This document shows, piece by piece, positions 1 through 6,595 of a DNA stretch of 28,283 bases. Source of the DNA: Ruthenibacterium sp. GTDB taxonomy: Bacteria; Bacillota; Clostridia; Oscillospirales; Ruminococcaceae. The stretch covers positions 1 through 28,283 of the forward strand of contig JAHHSK010000022.1 in assembly GCA_020025255.1 (NCBI GenBank), in the 5' to 3' direction. Within the stretch, counting starts at the first letter, position 1. Each line of letters starts with the position of its first letter. Both the position numbers and the translations under genes were made by a program. The notes below the pieces were generated by a model. The model had not been told where the DNA came from, did not search any database, and saw only the letters and a list, made by a program, of their open reading frames with translations.

Positions 1-131
1 CGTGCGAAAAAAATGAGTATCGGGCAGAGTTTTCATACCCGGCGGTTGTGGCGGATGGTGCAGATATCCTGATTACATACACTTGGAAGCGGGAAAGCAT
101 TGCCTTTTGGAGAATCCGCATTTTAGACTAA
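1..131 (+). CDS. C-terminal end of a sialidase-like (BNR-repeat) protein, partial
   Basis: The frame beginning at base 3 is open from the window edge and stops with TAA at 129-131, giving about 42 residues. It contains FSYPAVVADGADILITYTW followed by a short strand that ends in ILD. A motif of the type SYPAV-DG-I-ITYTWKR is typical of the last blade of sialidase/BNR-type six-bladed propellers, which hydrolyse terminal sialic acids or related sugars. Only the last blade is visible, so the catalytic residues, signal peptide and true substrate cannot be judged. The next gene on the same strand is a GH3 glycosidase with its own promoter, so the two may belong to a sugar-utilisation locus but are probably separate transcription units. 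The family call rests on one motif. Confidence 0.55.
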   Translation, partial: CEKNEYRAEFSYPAVVADGADILITYTWKRESIAFWRIRILD

Positions 132-235
132 AATACACCGGATGTTGCCCTGTGATGCTTGCCGCTGTTCAATCGAAAACACTCGATATGGACGGTGTGA
201 CCCGGTACGGTAATCGAAACAAAACGGATATTCTA

Positions 236-264
236 TTGATGTTTGAACTGATTCGTGCTAAAAT
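236..264 (+). promoter_or_regulatory. Predicted sigma-A promoter for the GH3 gene
   Basis: TTGATG (236-241) and TAAAAT (259-264) are separated by exactly 17 bases. The start would fall near 271, leaving a leader of about 100 nt before the GH3 start. No strong hairpin terminator is visible between the upstream stop codon at 131 and this promoter, so some read-through is possible. Confidence 0.5.
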
Positions 265-283
265 CTAAAAAGTAGGATTTGCC

Positions 284-319
284 ATGAAAAAACATGCCCC
301 CCAAACCGGTTTCGGGTAA
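284..319 (+). other. Possible 11-codon leader ORF upstream of GH3
   Basis: An ATG at 284 is preceded by AGGA and opens a frame for MKKHAPQTGFG that stops at 317-319. It lies in the GH3 leader, about 50 nt before the GH3 start codon. It may be a leader peptide, a decayed gene start or chance; nothing beyond its position and its weak ribosome binding site supports it. Confidence 0.2.
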
Positions 320-370
320 GCCTGATGTTTGCTCAAACGGCCGGGGAGCAGCAGAAAGGAGAAGGATTGT

Positions 371-2632
371 TTGGAACTGAATGTATTAAGCAAACAAAAT
401 CCCGGAGGACCGCTGTTGAAATGGGCAGCAGATTCCGGTGTTCGTCTTTTGGAAAAGGATGGCCTTTATTTTAAAGATCTGGCAAAGGATGGTGTGTTTT
501 ACCCGTATGAGGACTGGCGACTGTCCAGCGATGAGCGTGCGGCGGATCTTGCGGCAAGGCTTACGATCGATCAGATTGCAGGCTTGATGCTTTACAGCAA
601 GCACCAGTTTGTACCGGGATTTACTGCGGATTATTTTGGAACCGTAACGTATAATGGAACATCGATTCAGCAGGCGGGTCTGCCGGTATCGGCATTGTCT
701 GATCAGCAGAAGGAATTTATTACGAACGATTTTCTGCGCCATGTGTTGGTTGTGGCGGTTCAGTCGGCGGGGGATTCGGCACGCTGGAACAATAATTTGC
801 AGCAGCTTGCCGAAAGCCTGGAATGGGGTATCCCTATTTCGATCAGTTCTGACCCGCGCCACGGGACGACTGTGACGTTTGAATTCGATGCCGGTGCCGG
901 CGGGGATATTTCCCATTGGCCGGAGCCTTTGGGCTTGACTGCTACATTCGATCCGCAGCTGGTAAGACGCTTTGGTGAAATTGCATCGAAAGAATATCGC
1001 GCTCTGGGAATCAATACGGCGCTTTCACCGCAGATCGATTTGTCCACAGAGCCGCGCTGGAGCCGATACCTCGGCAGCTTCGGGGAACATTCTTCTTTGA
1101 GTGCTGAGCTGGCAGAAGCATACTGCGATGCCTTCCAAACCTCTGAGGGCGACAGCGAAGTGGAAGACGGCTGGGGCTACGAAAGCGTAAACGCCATGGT
1201 AAAGCATTGGCCGGGCGGCGGCGCAGTGGAAGGCGGCCGTGATGCCCATTTCCCGTGCGGTAAATATTCGGTTTATCCGGGAAATAACTTTAAAGAGCAT
1301 CTGATTCCGTTTACAGAAGGCGCATTCAAACTGAAAGGCAAAACAAAGCAGGCAAGTGCTGTTATGCCGTATTATACGATCGTGTACGGGCAGCCGGGCG
1401 GTGAAAACGTGGGCTGCAGCTACAGCAAATATCTGATTCATGATTTGCTGCGTGGAGAATGCCATTATGATGGTGTCGTATGTACCGACTGGAGCATTAC
1501 TGCCGATGAAGGCCCGATCGAAAGCATGTACAGCGGCAAATGCTGGGGTGTGGAACATCTGACAGAGCCGGAGCGCTGCTATAAGGTTCTGATGGCAGGC
1601 GTGGATCAGTTCGGCGGTCTGAACGAAAAGAAAAATATCATTGCTGCGTATGAGATCGGTGTGAAAGAGCACGGCGAAGAATTTATGCGTAAGCGTTTTC
1701 AAGATTCCGCACGCAGACTGCTGCGCAATATTTTCCGCACCGGTCTGTTCGAAAATCCGTATCTTGTGCCCGAACAGGCGGATGAAATCGTAGGCTGTCC
1801 GGAATACATGCAGGCGGGCTTTGACGCACAGGTAAAATCGGTTGTGATGCTGAAAAACAAAGATCACGTCCTTCCGCTTGCAGAAAAGACAAAGCTGTAC
1901 GTTCCGAAGCTGCACGTGCCGGAAAACACCGACTGGATGGGTATCCATACCCTCGATCATTGGGAAGATGCCATCAGCCCGGCACTGTTGGAAAAATATT
2001 TCACACTGGTGGAAACACCAGAGGAAGCCGATGCGGCACTGTGTGTGCTTCGCCAGCCGAATGGTGCAGGCTTCAGCCTGCAGGGCGGCTATGATGTAGC
2101 GGATCGTGAAAAGGGCGGCAACGGATACATCCCTGTCAGCTTGCAGTATCGTCCGTATACGGCAGACAAGGCAAGAGAGCACAGCATTGCCGGCGGCGAT
2201 CCGCAGGAGGATTTCATCAATCGCAGCTATAAGGGAAAAACAGTTACGGTCAATAATGAACAAGATTTGGATACCCTGCTGGAAACCCGCCGCAAAATGG
2301 GTGCAAAGCCGGTGATTGCCTGTGTGAGCATGACGGCACCTATGGTGATGTCTGAATTTGAAAAGGAAGCCGATGCGATTCTTGCCACATTCGGCAATCT
2401 GCCGCAGGCATTGCTGGAAATCGTCAGCGGCAGAAAAGAACCCTCCGGTTTGCTTCCGCTGCAGATTCCGGAAAACATGGATACCGTGGAAGAACAGTAT
2501 GAAGACGTGCCGTTCGATATGGTGTGCTATGTGGATAGTGAAAATCACACCTATGATTTTGGCTATGGCCTGAACTGGAACGGCGTGATCGAGGATGAAC
2601 GTGTAAGAAAATATGCGCATCGTCCCGAATGA
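371..2632 (+). CDS. Glycoside hydrolase family 3 protein (beta-glucosidase-like)
   Basis: This is a GH3 retaining glycosidase that removes a non-reducing terminal beta-linked sugar; the exact sugar cannot be read from the sequence. With a TTG start at 371, chosen because AAAGGAGA (355-362) sits 8 nt upstream, the protein is 753 residues. The N-terminal barrel carries the SSDPRHG segment, a KHWPGGG motif at about 278-284 (the family Lys-His substrate-binding pair) and VVCTDWS with the expected nucleophile Asp373. The C-terminal alpha/beta sandwich follows and contains KSVVMLKNKDHVLPL. The protein ends after YDFGYGLNWNG, the usual tail of the second domain. No signal peptide or membrane segment is seen, so it should be cytoplasmic. 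No ATG start is available in frame, and the upstream in-frame TTG at 329 is less well placed. The gene has its own promoter and is closed by a strong terminator. Confidence 0.88.
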   Translation: MELNVLSKQNPGGPLLKWAADSGVRLLEKDGLYFKDLAKDGVFYPYEDWRLSSDERAADLAARLTIDQIAGLMLYSKHQFVPGFTADYFGTVTYNGTSIQQAGLPVSALSDQQKEFITNDFLRHVLVVAVQSAGDSARWNNNLQQLAESLEWGIPISISSDPRHGTTVTFEFDAGAGGDISHWPEPLGLTATFDPQLVRRFGEIASKEYRALGINTALSPQIDLSTEPRWSRYLGSFGEHSSLSAELAEAYCDAFQTSEGDSEVEDGWGYESVNAMVKHWPGGGAVEGGRDAHFPCGKYSVYPGNNFKEHLIPFTEGAFKLKGKTKQASAVMPYYTIVYGQPGGENVGCSYSKYLIHDLLRGECHYDGVVCTDWSITADEGPIESMYSGKCWGVEHLTEPERCYKVLMAGVDQFGGLNEKKNIIAAYEIGVKEHGEEFMRKRFQDSARRLLRNIFRTGLFENPYLVPEQADEIVGCPEYMQAGFDAQVKSVVMLKNKDHVLPLAEKTKLYVPKLHVPENTDWMGIHTLDHWEDAISPALLEKYFTLVETPEEADAALCVLRQPNGAGFSLQGGYDVADREKGGNGYIPVSLQYRPYTADKAREHSIAGGDPQEDFINRSYKGKTVTVNNEQDLDTLLETRRKMGAKPVIACVSMTAPMVMSEFEKEADAILATFGNLPQALLEIVSGRKEPSGLLPLQIPENMDTVEEQYEDVPFDMVCYVDSENHTYDFGYGLNWNGVIEDERVRKYAHRPE

Positions 2633-2661
2633 TAAAGGGAAATAGGCAATAATACAAAATG

Positions 2662-2715
2662 AAAAATCCGATGCCAGCTTGCTTTTTTATAGAGCGACGG
2701 CATCGGATTTTTTTA
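2662..2715 (+). terminator. Rho-independent terminator after GH3
   Basis: The arm at 2662-2675 ending in ATCCGATGCC pairs with GGCATCGGAT at 2699-2708. A run of T follows to 2714. It lies 30 nt after the GH3 stop codon. Confidence 0.85.
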
Positions 2716-2752
2716 AGAAAAACAGCAAAGAGCATTTTTTGCAAAATTATAC

Positions 2753-2781
2753 TTGACAAAGTGCGGGTGATTTGTTATTAT
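2753..2781 (+). promoter_or_regulatory. Promoter of the tRNA-Ala gene
   Basis: A consensus TTGACA (2753-2758) is followed after 17 bases by TATTAT (2776-2781). An overlapping TATAAT at 2779-2784 would give a less favourable 20-base spacer. The -10 region lies in a perfect 12-base palindrome, TTATTATAATAA (2775-2786). Transcription would begin about 25 nt before the tRNA. Confidence 0.75.
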
Positions 2782-2814
2782 AATAAAGCACTTGAAACAC
2801 AAGTGGCCGTTTAT

Positions 2815-2890
<76 letters not shown>

Positions 2891-2895
2891 TATCG

Positions 2896-2927
2896 AAAAA
2901 CACCCGTTCTGTTGAATGGGTGTTTTT
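2896..2927 (+). terminator. Terminator after tRNA-Ala
   Basis: AAAACACCC pairs with GGGTGTTTT around a loop of about 10 bases, followed by further T. It starts 6 nt after the CCA end. Its symmetric A/T flanks suggest it could also act on transcripts from the opposite strand. Confidence 0.75.
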
Positions 2928-3012
2928 GTTTTGTCAGGATATGACCGCAGCCGCCGGAAAAGAAATCCGGTGTTCATTCAAGACCACGGCTGCACAAAAA
3001 GCCGCACACGGT

Positions 3013-3549
3013 TCAGGTGGTTTCGGCACTTTGCTCGAAAAAGCTGCGGGAATGACGGCAAAGCGGACAGATTTCAGGGGCATGCGTGCCGATAACAATA
3101 TGCCCGCAGATACGGCATTCCCAAATGCAGATGTGCCCTTTTTGAAAAACGCCGCCATTTTCGATGCGTTCCAGCAGGGAACGGTAGCGTTCTTCGTGAC
3201 GCTTTTCAATAATCCCTACCATGCGGAATTTCGCAGCAAGCGAAGGGAACCCTTCCTCCTCGGCCGTTTGCGCGAAGTGTTCATACATATCGGTCCATTC
3301 AAAGTTTTCCCCTTCGACGGCAGTTCGAAGATTCGAAGCGGTATTGCCGATCCCCTCCAGTTCGCTCAGCCATATTTTAGCATGAGCGGCCTCGTTGGCG
3401 GCAGACTGCAAAAAAACAGACGCAATCGGATCGTAACCGTCTGCTTGTGCAGCGGATGCAAAAAACGTATATTTGGTGTATGCCTGCGATTCCCCCGCAA
3501 AAGCTTTCTTTAGATTTTCTTCGGTTTCGGTTCCCTCGTATTGGCTCAT
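3013..3549 (-). CDS. Rubrerythrin
   Basis: Rubrerythrin is a cytoplasmic non-haem di-iron peroxidase that reduces hydrogen peroxide using electrons from NADH through rubredoxin-like carriers, and protects anaerobes from oxidative stress. The 178-residue protein has the usual two domains. The four-helix ferritin-like domain shows GESQAYTKY with Glu20, NEAAHAK with Glu53 and His56, and a second metal-binding helix around EKRHEERY. The C-terminal rubredoxin domain shows Cys145-x2-Cys148 and Cys161-x2-Cys164 with a 12-residue spacer, the classical rubrerythrin spacing. The ATG at 3549 is chosen because AAAGGAGGAA lies just upstream on the minus strand, and the protein then begins directly at the helix. 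The gene is divergent from a YitT-type gene and faces the tRNA terminator. No clear PerR box was found in its upstream region; a short dyad ACTGC-ATAA-GCAGT (3575-3588) lies 26 bases upstream of the start. Confidence 0.95.
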   Translation of the reverse strand: MSQYEGTETEENLKKAFAGESQAYTKYTFFASAAQADGYDPIASVFLQSAANEAAHAKIWLSELEGIGNTASNLRTAVEGENFEWTDMYEHFAQTAEEEGFPSLAAKFRMVGIIEKRHEERYRSLLERIENGGVFQKGHICIWECRICGHIVIGTHAPEICPLCRHSRSFFEQSAETT

Positions 3550-3704
3550 AGGGATTCCTCCTTTGTTTTTCTTTACTGCATAAGCAGTATGGGCAAAGCA
3601 CAAACACTTATGCCGAAAAGATTTGAAGAAAACGGTTCCGCTGCACTGGTGGCGGGATAAAATCTATGATATGATAGATCATGTAAGCAAAAGGAGGACG
3701 GATT

Positions 3705-4598
3705 ATGAAGGAAAAAATCACCCTGAAAGAATGGGGTATTTTGATGCTGGGTATGTTTCTGGTAGCTTTTTCGGTTTACTATATTATGATCCCGTGTCAG
3801 TTTGTTGTGGGAAGCATATCGGGTGTGGTGATGATCGTATCCCATTATGTGCCTGCGCTGTCTTTTTCAACCATCTCATTTATATTGAATGTTGTTCTTT
3901 TGACGATTGGATTTATTTTTGTGGGAAAGGATTTCGGGGGAAAAACAGTTATCGCTTCCATTTTAATGCCGCTGTATCTTCGCGTTTTTGAAATCATCAC
4001 TCCCAATGTGGAAGCGCCCACAGGCGATATTTTTATTGATCTAGCCTGCTATATTCTGGTAGTAAGCATCGGGCAGGCACTTTTGTTCAATATCAATGCG
4101 TCATCCGGCGGGCTTGATATCATAGCAAAGATAATGAATCAATATTTGCATATTGATATCGGCAAGGGGGCAGCGATGGCGGGGTTTGTAACCGCATCAC
4201 TTTCCATTTTGGTTTATGATAAAAAAACCTTGATCGTCAGCCTTGTCGGCACCTATATCGGCGGTATTGTGTTGGATCATTTTCTGGATGGCTTCAATAT
4301 ACGGAAAAAAGTCTGCATCCTTTCCAGTCGGCACGAGGAGATACAGGAATTTATCGTGAAAAAGCTGGATCGTGGCGCAACCCTTTATCAGGTGCACGGG
4401 GCATGGGGAAAAACCGGAAGAACGGAGCTTGTCACGATCCTGCAGAATAATGAATACGCTGATTTGCTTGAATTTGTAAACCAAATCGATCCGTCCGCCT
4501 TTATTACAGTAACAACCGTCGGACAGGTGATCGGAAATTGGAACAAGAATAGACGCAGACAGGGAACGGCAAAGCACAGCGCAAGCAAAAGTGAATAA
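3705..4598 (+). CDS. YitT family membrane protein (DUF161 plus DUF2179)
   Basis: This 297-residue protein belongs to the YitT family, integral membrane proteins common in Bacillota whose transport or sensory role is not established. The N-terminal two thirds hold about five to six hydrophobic segments, beginning with GILMLGMFLVAFSVYYIMIP, and the family signatures NINASSGGLDIIAK and LVGTYIGGIVLDHFLDGFN. The C-terminal soluble part, from about residue 205, fits the small DUF2179 domain: RGATLYQVHGAWGKTGRTEL and a terminal DPSAFITVTTVGQVIG. Start ATG 3705 has AAGGAGGA 7 nt upstream. Weak TATGAT-like -10 sequences lie around 3665-3675, but no good -35 is seen. The gene is a single unit that ends at a strong bidirectional terminator. 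Confidence 0.88.
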   Translation: MKEKITLKEWGILMLGMFLVAFSVYYIMIPCQFVVGSISGVVMIVSHYVPALSFSTISFILNVVLLTIGFIFVGKDFGGKTVIASILMPLYLRVFEIITPNVEAPTGDIFIDLACYILVVSIGQALLFNINASSGGLDIIAKIMNQYLHIDIGKGAAMAGFVTASLSILVYDKKTLIVSLVGTYIGGIVLDHFLDGFNIRKKVCILSSRHEEIQEFIVKKLDRGATLYQVHGAWGKTGRTELVTILQNNEYADLLEFVNQIDPSAFITVTTVGQVIGNWNKNRRRQGTAKHSASKSE

Positions 4599-4625
4599 AG
4601 CAGCCGCAAGGCAGATGCCGCAGAA

Positions 4626-4660
4626 AAAAGGGAGTGTATCATTGCGATACACTCCCTTTT
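4626..4660. terminator. Bidirectional terminator between convergent genes
   Basis: AAAAGGGAGTGTATC (4626-4640) and its exact complement at 4646-4660 form a 15-bp perfect stem with a five-base ATTGC loop. A-run and T-run flanks allow it to stop the YitT transcript from the left and the radical SAM transcript from the right. Confidence 0.88.
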
Positions 4661-4743
4661 ATGCTGCGCAAACAAATCCTATCCTGAAACCGCTGGTGCA
4701 AACAGCTGAAAAAGCTTGCGGCTTCAGCCTTGCTGTTTACGAT

Positions 4744-5634
4744 TCAATAAAACTGTCTTCCTTGCTGTACGTCATCGGCAAGAAACGCGCGGTGAATCTG
4801 GTTCAGCACATGTTTCTTGTCGGCACTCCAAAGGGGAGCCAGTAGATTGCGTTTGGCTCCGTCCCCCGTTAGACGGTGGATCACAACATGAGGCGGCAGG
4901 CTTTCAACGCACAGCTCCAGCATTTGAATATATTCGTTCAAAGTAGGCAGTGTGATTTTCCCGGCCTGCCATTCGATGGCAAGATCGGTGGAGCGCAGTA
5001 CATGCAGCAGGTGCAGTTTTACGCCGTCCGCCCCTGAATGGCCGATGTAACGAGAGGTTTCTGCCATTTGCGCCGGGGTTTCGCCCGGAAGGCCGAGAAT
5101 CTGATGCGCAACCACCGTGATGCCGAGTGCTTTTAAGTCACAAACAGCTTTATCGTAAAGGCTCAGATCGTAGCCGCGCCGGATGTACTTTGCTGTCTTG
5201 GGATGAATCGTTTGAAGGCCAAGCTCCACCCATACCGGTTTGATGCGGCGGCATTCCGCAAGAAGCTGCAAAATATCTGTGCCAAGGCAGTCAGGACGGG
5301 TTGCAATGGAAAGGGCAACGATATCATCCGGCTGCATCGCGGCAAAAAACAGCGGGGCAAGCGTCTGGGCAGGAGCATATGTGTTGGTAAAGGATTGAAA
5401 GTAGGCAATGTATTTCGCAGGCCCTTTCTGTTTTGCGGCAATGCGCCTGCGGGCAGCGGCAAGCTGATCTTCCACACGGCCCGTTTCGGCAAATGCACCG
5501 GAACCATCACAGAAAATGCAGCCGCGTCCACCGGCATCGCGGTTCGGACAGCTGCATCCGGAGGAGAGGGAAAGCTTGTATACTTTACATCCGTATTGCG
5601 ATTTTAATGAATCGTTGAGTGAATTCCAGTAGAT
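4744..5634 (-). CDS. TIGR01212/YhcC-type radical SAM protein, start codon missing or frameshifted
   Basis: The family is radical SAM proteins like E. coli YhcC: a 4Fe-4S cluster cleaves S-adenosylmethionine, and the final substrate is not firmly known. The conserved frame runs from an ATC at 5634 (about 296 residues, normal family length) and begins IYWNSLND, matching the usual family N-terminus. Cluster motif: Cys29 in CPNRD, Cys39 and Cys42 in GCIFC. The spacing after CPNRD is two residues shorter than I expect for the family, with an extra Cys27 two residues earlier. Later family motifs include ATRPDCL, VELGLQT, HQILGLPGET and the tail KRNLLAPLWSADKKHVLNQI. No ATG, GTG or TTG exists in frame before GTG 5475, which would remove the whole cluster motif. 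The ATG at 5641, behind GGAAAGGGTG, is out of frame by one base at a TTTT run. Either a one-base insertion (mutation or sequencing error) or a rare ATC start explains this. Confidence 0.8.
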   Translation of the reverse strand: MYWNSLNDSLKSQYGCKVYKLSLSSGCSCPNRDAGGRGCIFCDGSGAFAETGRVEDQLAAARRRIAAKQKGPAKYIAYFQSFTNTYAPAQTLAPLFFAAMQPDDIVALSIATRPDCLGTDILQLLAECRRIKPVWVELGLQTIHPKTAKYIRRGYDLSLYDKAVCDLKALGITVVAHQILGLPGETPAQMAETSRYIGHSGADGVKLHLLHVLRSTDLAIEWQAGKITLPTLNEYIQMLELCVESLPPHVVIHRLTGDGAKRNLLAPLWSADKKHVLNQIHRAFLADDVQQGRQFY

Positions 5635-5770
5635 AAAACATCACCCTTTCCAAGCTGGCAGAAATCGGTAACAGGATGCGCATGCACAAGGCGCGATGAA
5701 TCGAAGAAGGACCGATATATCCGGAAATGAAAATAGAAAACTCGACAAATCGCACAAAAAAACATGCCGA

Positions 5771-5820
5771 AAATCGTTGAAATCGAAATCCTTTTTTGCC
5801 GAATTTCGGTTGAAATCGAA
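5771..5820. repeat. Direct repeat pair with GTTGAAATCGAA core
   Basis: GTTGAAATCGAA occurs at 5776-5787 and again at 5809-5820, exactly 33 bp apart, about three helical turns. Each copy is preceded by TGCCGAA. The second copy also contains the dyad CCGAA-T-TTCGG. The pair lies in the 218-bp stretch between the radical SAM gene and the tetR-type gene, upstream of the radical SAM gene on the minus strand. It could be an operator, but no binding partner is evident. The only other signal in this stretch is a weak minus-strand -10-like TACATTAT near 5840. Confidence 0.45.
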
Positions 5821-5859
5821 TACAGGGGTTTGTATAATGTACATAAAAGAGAATCAGAT

Positions 5860-6459
5860 TCACTTTTTCGGGGATTGCGAATCTTCCCGACCTGCCTGTG
5901 TGGCCAGCAGCAGGAATATTTCGCGGATCGTGTTTTTTTCGAATGAAAAATCCCGGTCACGTTCAGCTTTGGAAGAATAGGCAATGATCACGGCGTGCAG
6001 TGCACTGGCATACGTTCGAAGCCGCGCTTCGGATGCATGCGGGTACTCTCGCTGCAAAAGCAAGAACAGCATATTTGTAAAATCCTTGGCGGCTGCCGGC
6101 ATATGGAAGTGCATAGGAGCAGACGAAATGCTGCCTGCCTGATAATAACAGCTGCATAACGGGTGATTAAAAAATGTAATGCTGCGCTGTACAAGAAAAT
6201 CCATCGCCTGTGCAAGCGAATCGGCATTCATGGCTCCGGCAATGGAATCGGAGATGAAGTCTTCGACAAAATCAGTCCACAGCTCGTCCAGAATATCCGA
6301 TTTCGATTTGTAATGGCGGTAAAAAGCACCGGTGGAGTATCCGGCAAGGGAAACGATATCGGAGATTGCTGTGCGGTCAAAGCCTCGTTCAGTAAAAAGG
6401 CAATAGGCTGATTTCAGCAGTTCGCGATGGGTTCTGTCTGTTTTTTCGGCTTGAAGCAT
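5860..6459 (-). CDS. TetR/AcrR family transcriptional regulator
   Basis: This is a DNA-binding repressor of the TetR type, 199 residues. The N-terminal helix-turn-helix domain is clear: HRELLKSAYCLFTERGFDRT, then AISDIVSLAGYSTGAFYRHY, the standard TetR recognition helix, at about residues 31-50. It is followed by KSKSDILDELW. The remaining alpha-helical part is the ligand and dimer domain and is rich in Cys, Met and Phe (for example LCSCYYQAG and APMHFHMPAA), with no recognisable ligand site. Start ATG 6459 has AGGAG 8 nt upstream; a longer frame to 6684 has no ribosome binding site. The gene is divergent from the OYE-type reductase, and the 136-bp region between them has promoters in both directions. 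Control of that reductase is the most likely role; this is inferred from gene order only. Confidence 0.9.
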   Translation of the reverse strand: MLQAEKTDRTHRELLKSAYCLFTERGFDRTAISDIVSLAGYSTGAFYRHYKSKSDILDELWTDFVEDFISDSIAGAMNADSLAQAMDFLVQRSITFFNHPLCSCYYQAGSISSAPMHFHMPAAAKDFTNMLFLLLQREYPHASEARLRTYASALHAVIIAYSSKAERDRDFSFEKNTIREIFLLLATQAGREDSQSPKK

Positions 6460-6490
6460 AATGAAAACTCCTGATTGTGATTTTACTATA

Positions 6491-6519
6491 ATCTTAGCAA
6501 AACCAGCAGCGGGATGCAA
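6491..6519 (-). promoter_or_regulatory. Predicted promoter of the tetR-type gene
   Basis: On the minus strand TTGCAT (6519-6514) and TAAGAT (6496-6491) are 17 bases apart. The start would lie about 25 nt before the TetR start codon. Confidence 0.5.
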
Positions 6520-6536
6520 GAGAAAGACAATGCGTT

Positions 6537-6566
6537 TTGATATGAGTGCATGTTGCAGTGCATAAA
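6537..6566 (+). promoter_or_regulatory. Predicted promoter and possible operator of the OYE-type gene
   Basis: TTGATA (6537-6542) and CATAAA (6561-6566) are 18 bases apart. The spacer holds AGTGCAT twice (6545-6551 and 6556-6562) and the small dyad TGCA-TGT-TGCA. A repressor bound here would block the promoter, and the divergent TetR is the obvious candidate. Confidence 0.4.
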
Positions 6567-6595
6567 AATACAAACTACAAACGGAGGAAAAGAAT

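Noticed and set aside
83..268. 61-residue plus-strand frame between the sialidase-like tail and GH3
   Set aside because: It starts inside the upstream gene, has no good ribosome binding site, and contains the predicted promoter. No recognisable protein features.
1025..2620. 531-residue open frame on the minus strand across GH3
   Set aside because: It is the antisense shadow of the GH3 gene, rich in His, Cys and Phe runs, with no ribosome binding site or family motif. Similar long antisense frames over the OYE gene (6575-8305) and the first ABC gene (15696-17768) were rejected for the same reasons.
2775..2786. Palindrome TTATTATAATAA as a PerR or Fur box
   Set aside because: It coincides with the tRNA -10 region, is shorter than the PerR consensus, and faces the tRNA gene rather than rubrerythrin.
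3575..3588. ACTGC-ATAA-GCAGT dyad upstream of rubrerythrin as an operator
   Set aside because: Only five base pairs per arm and no known regulator matches; mentioned in the gene entry only.
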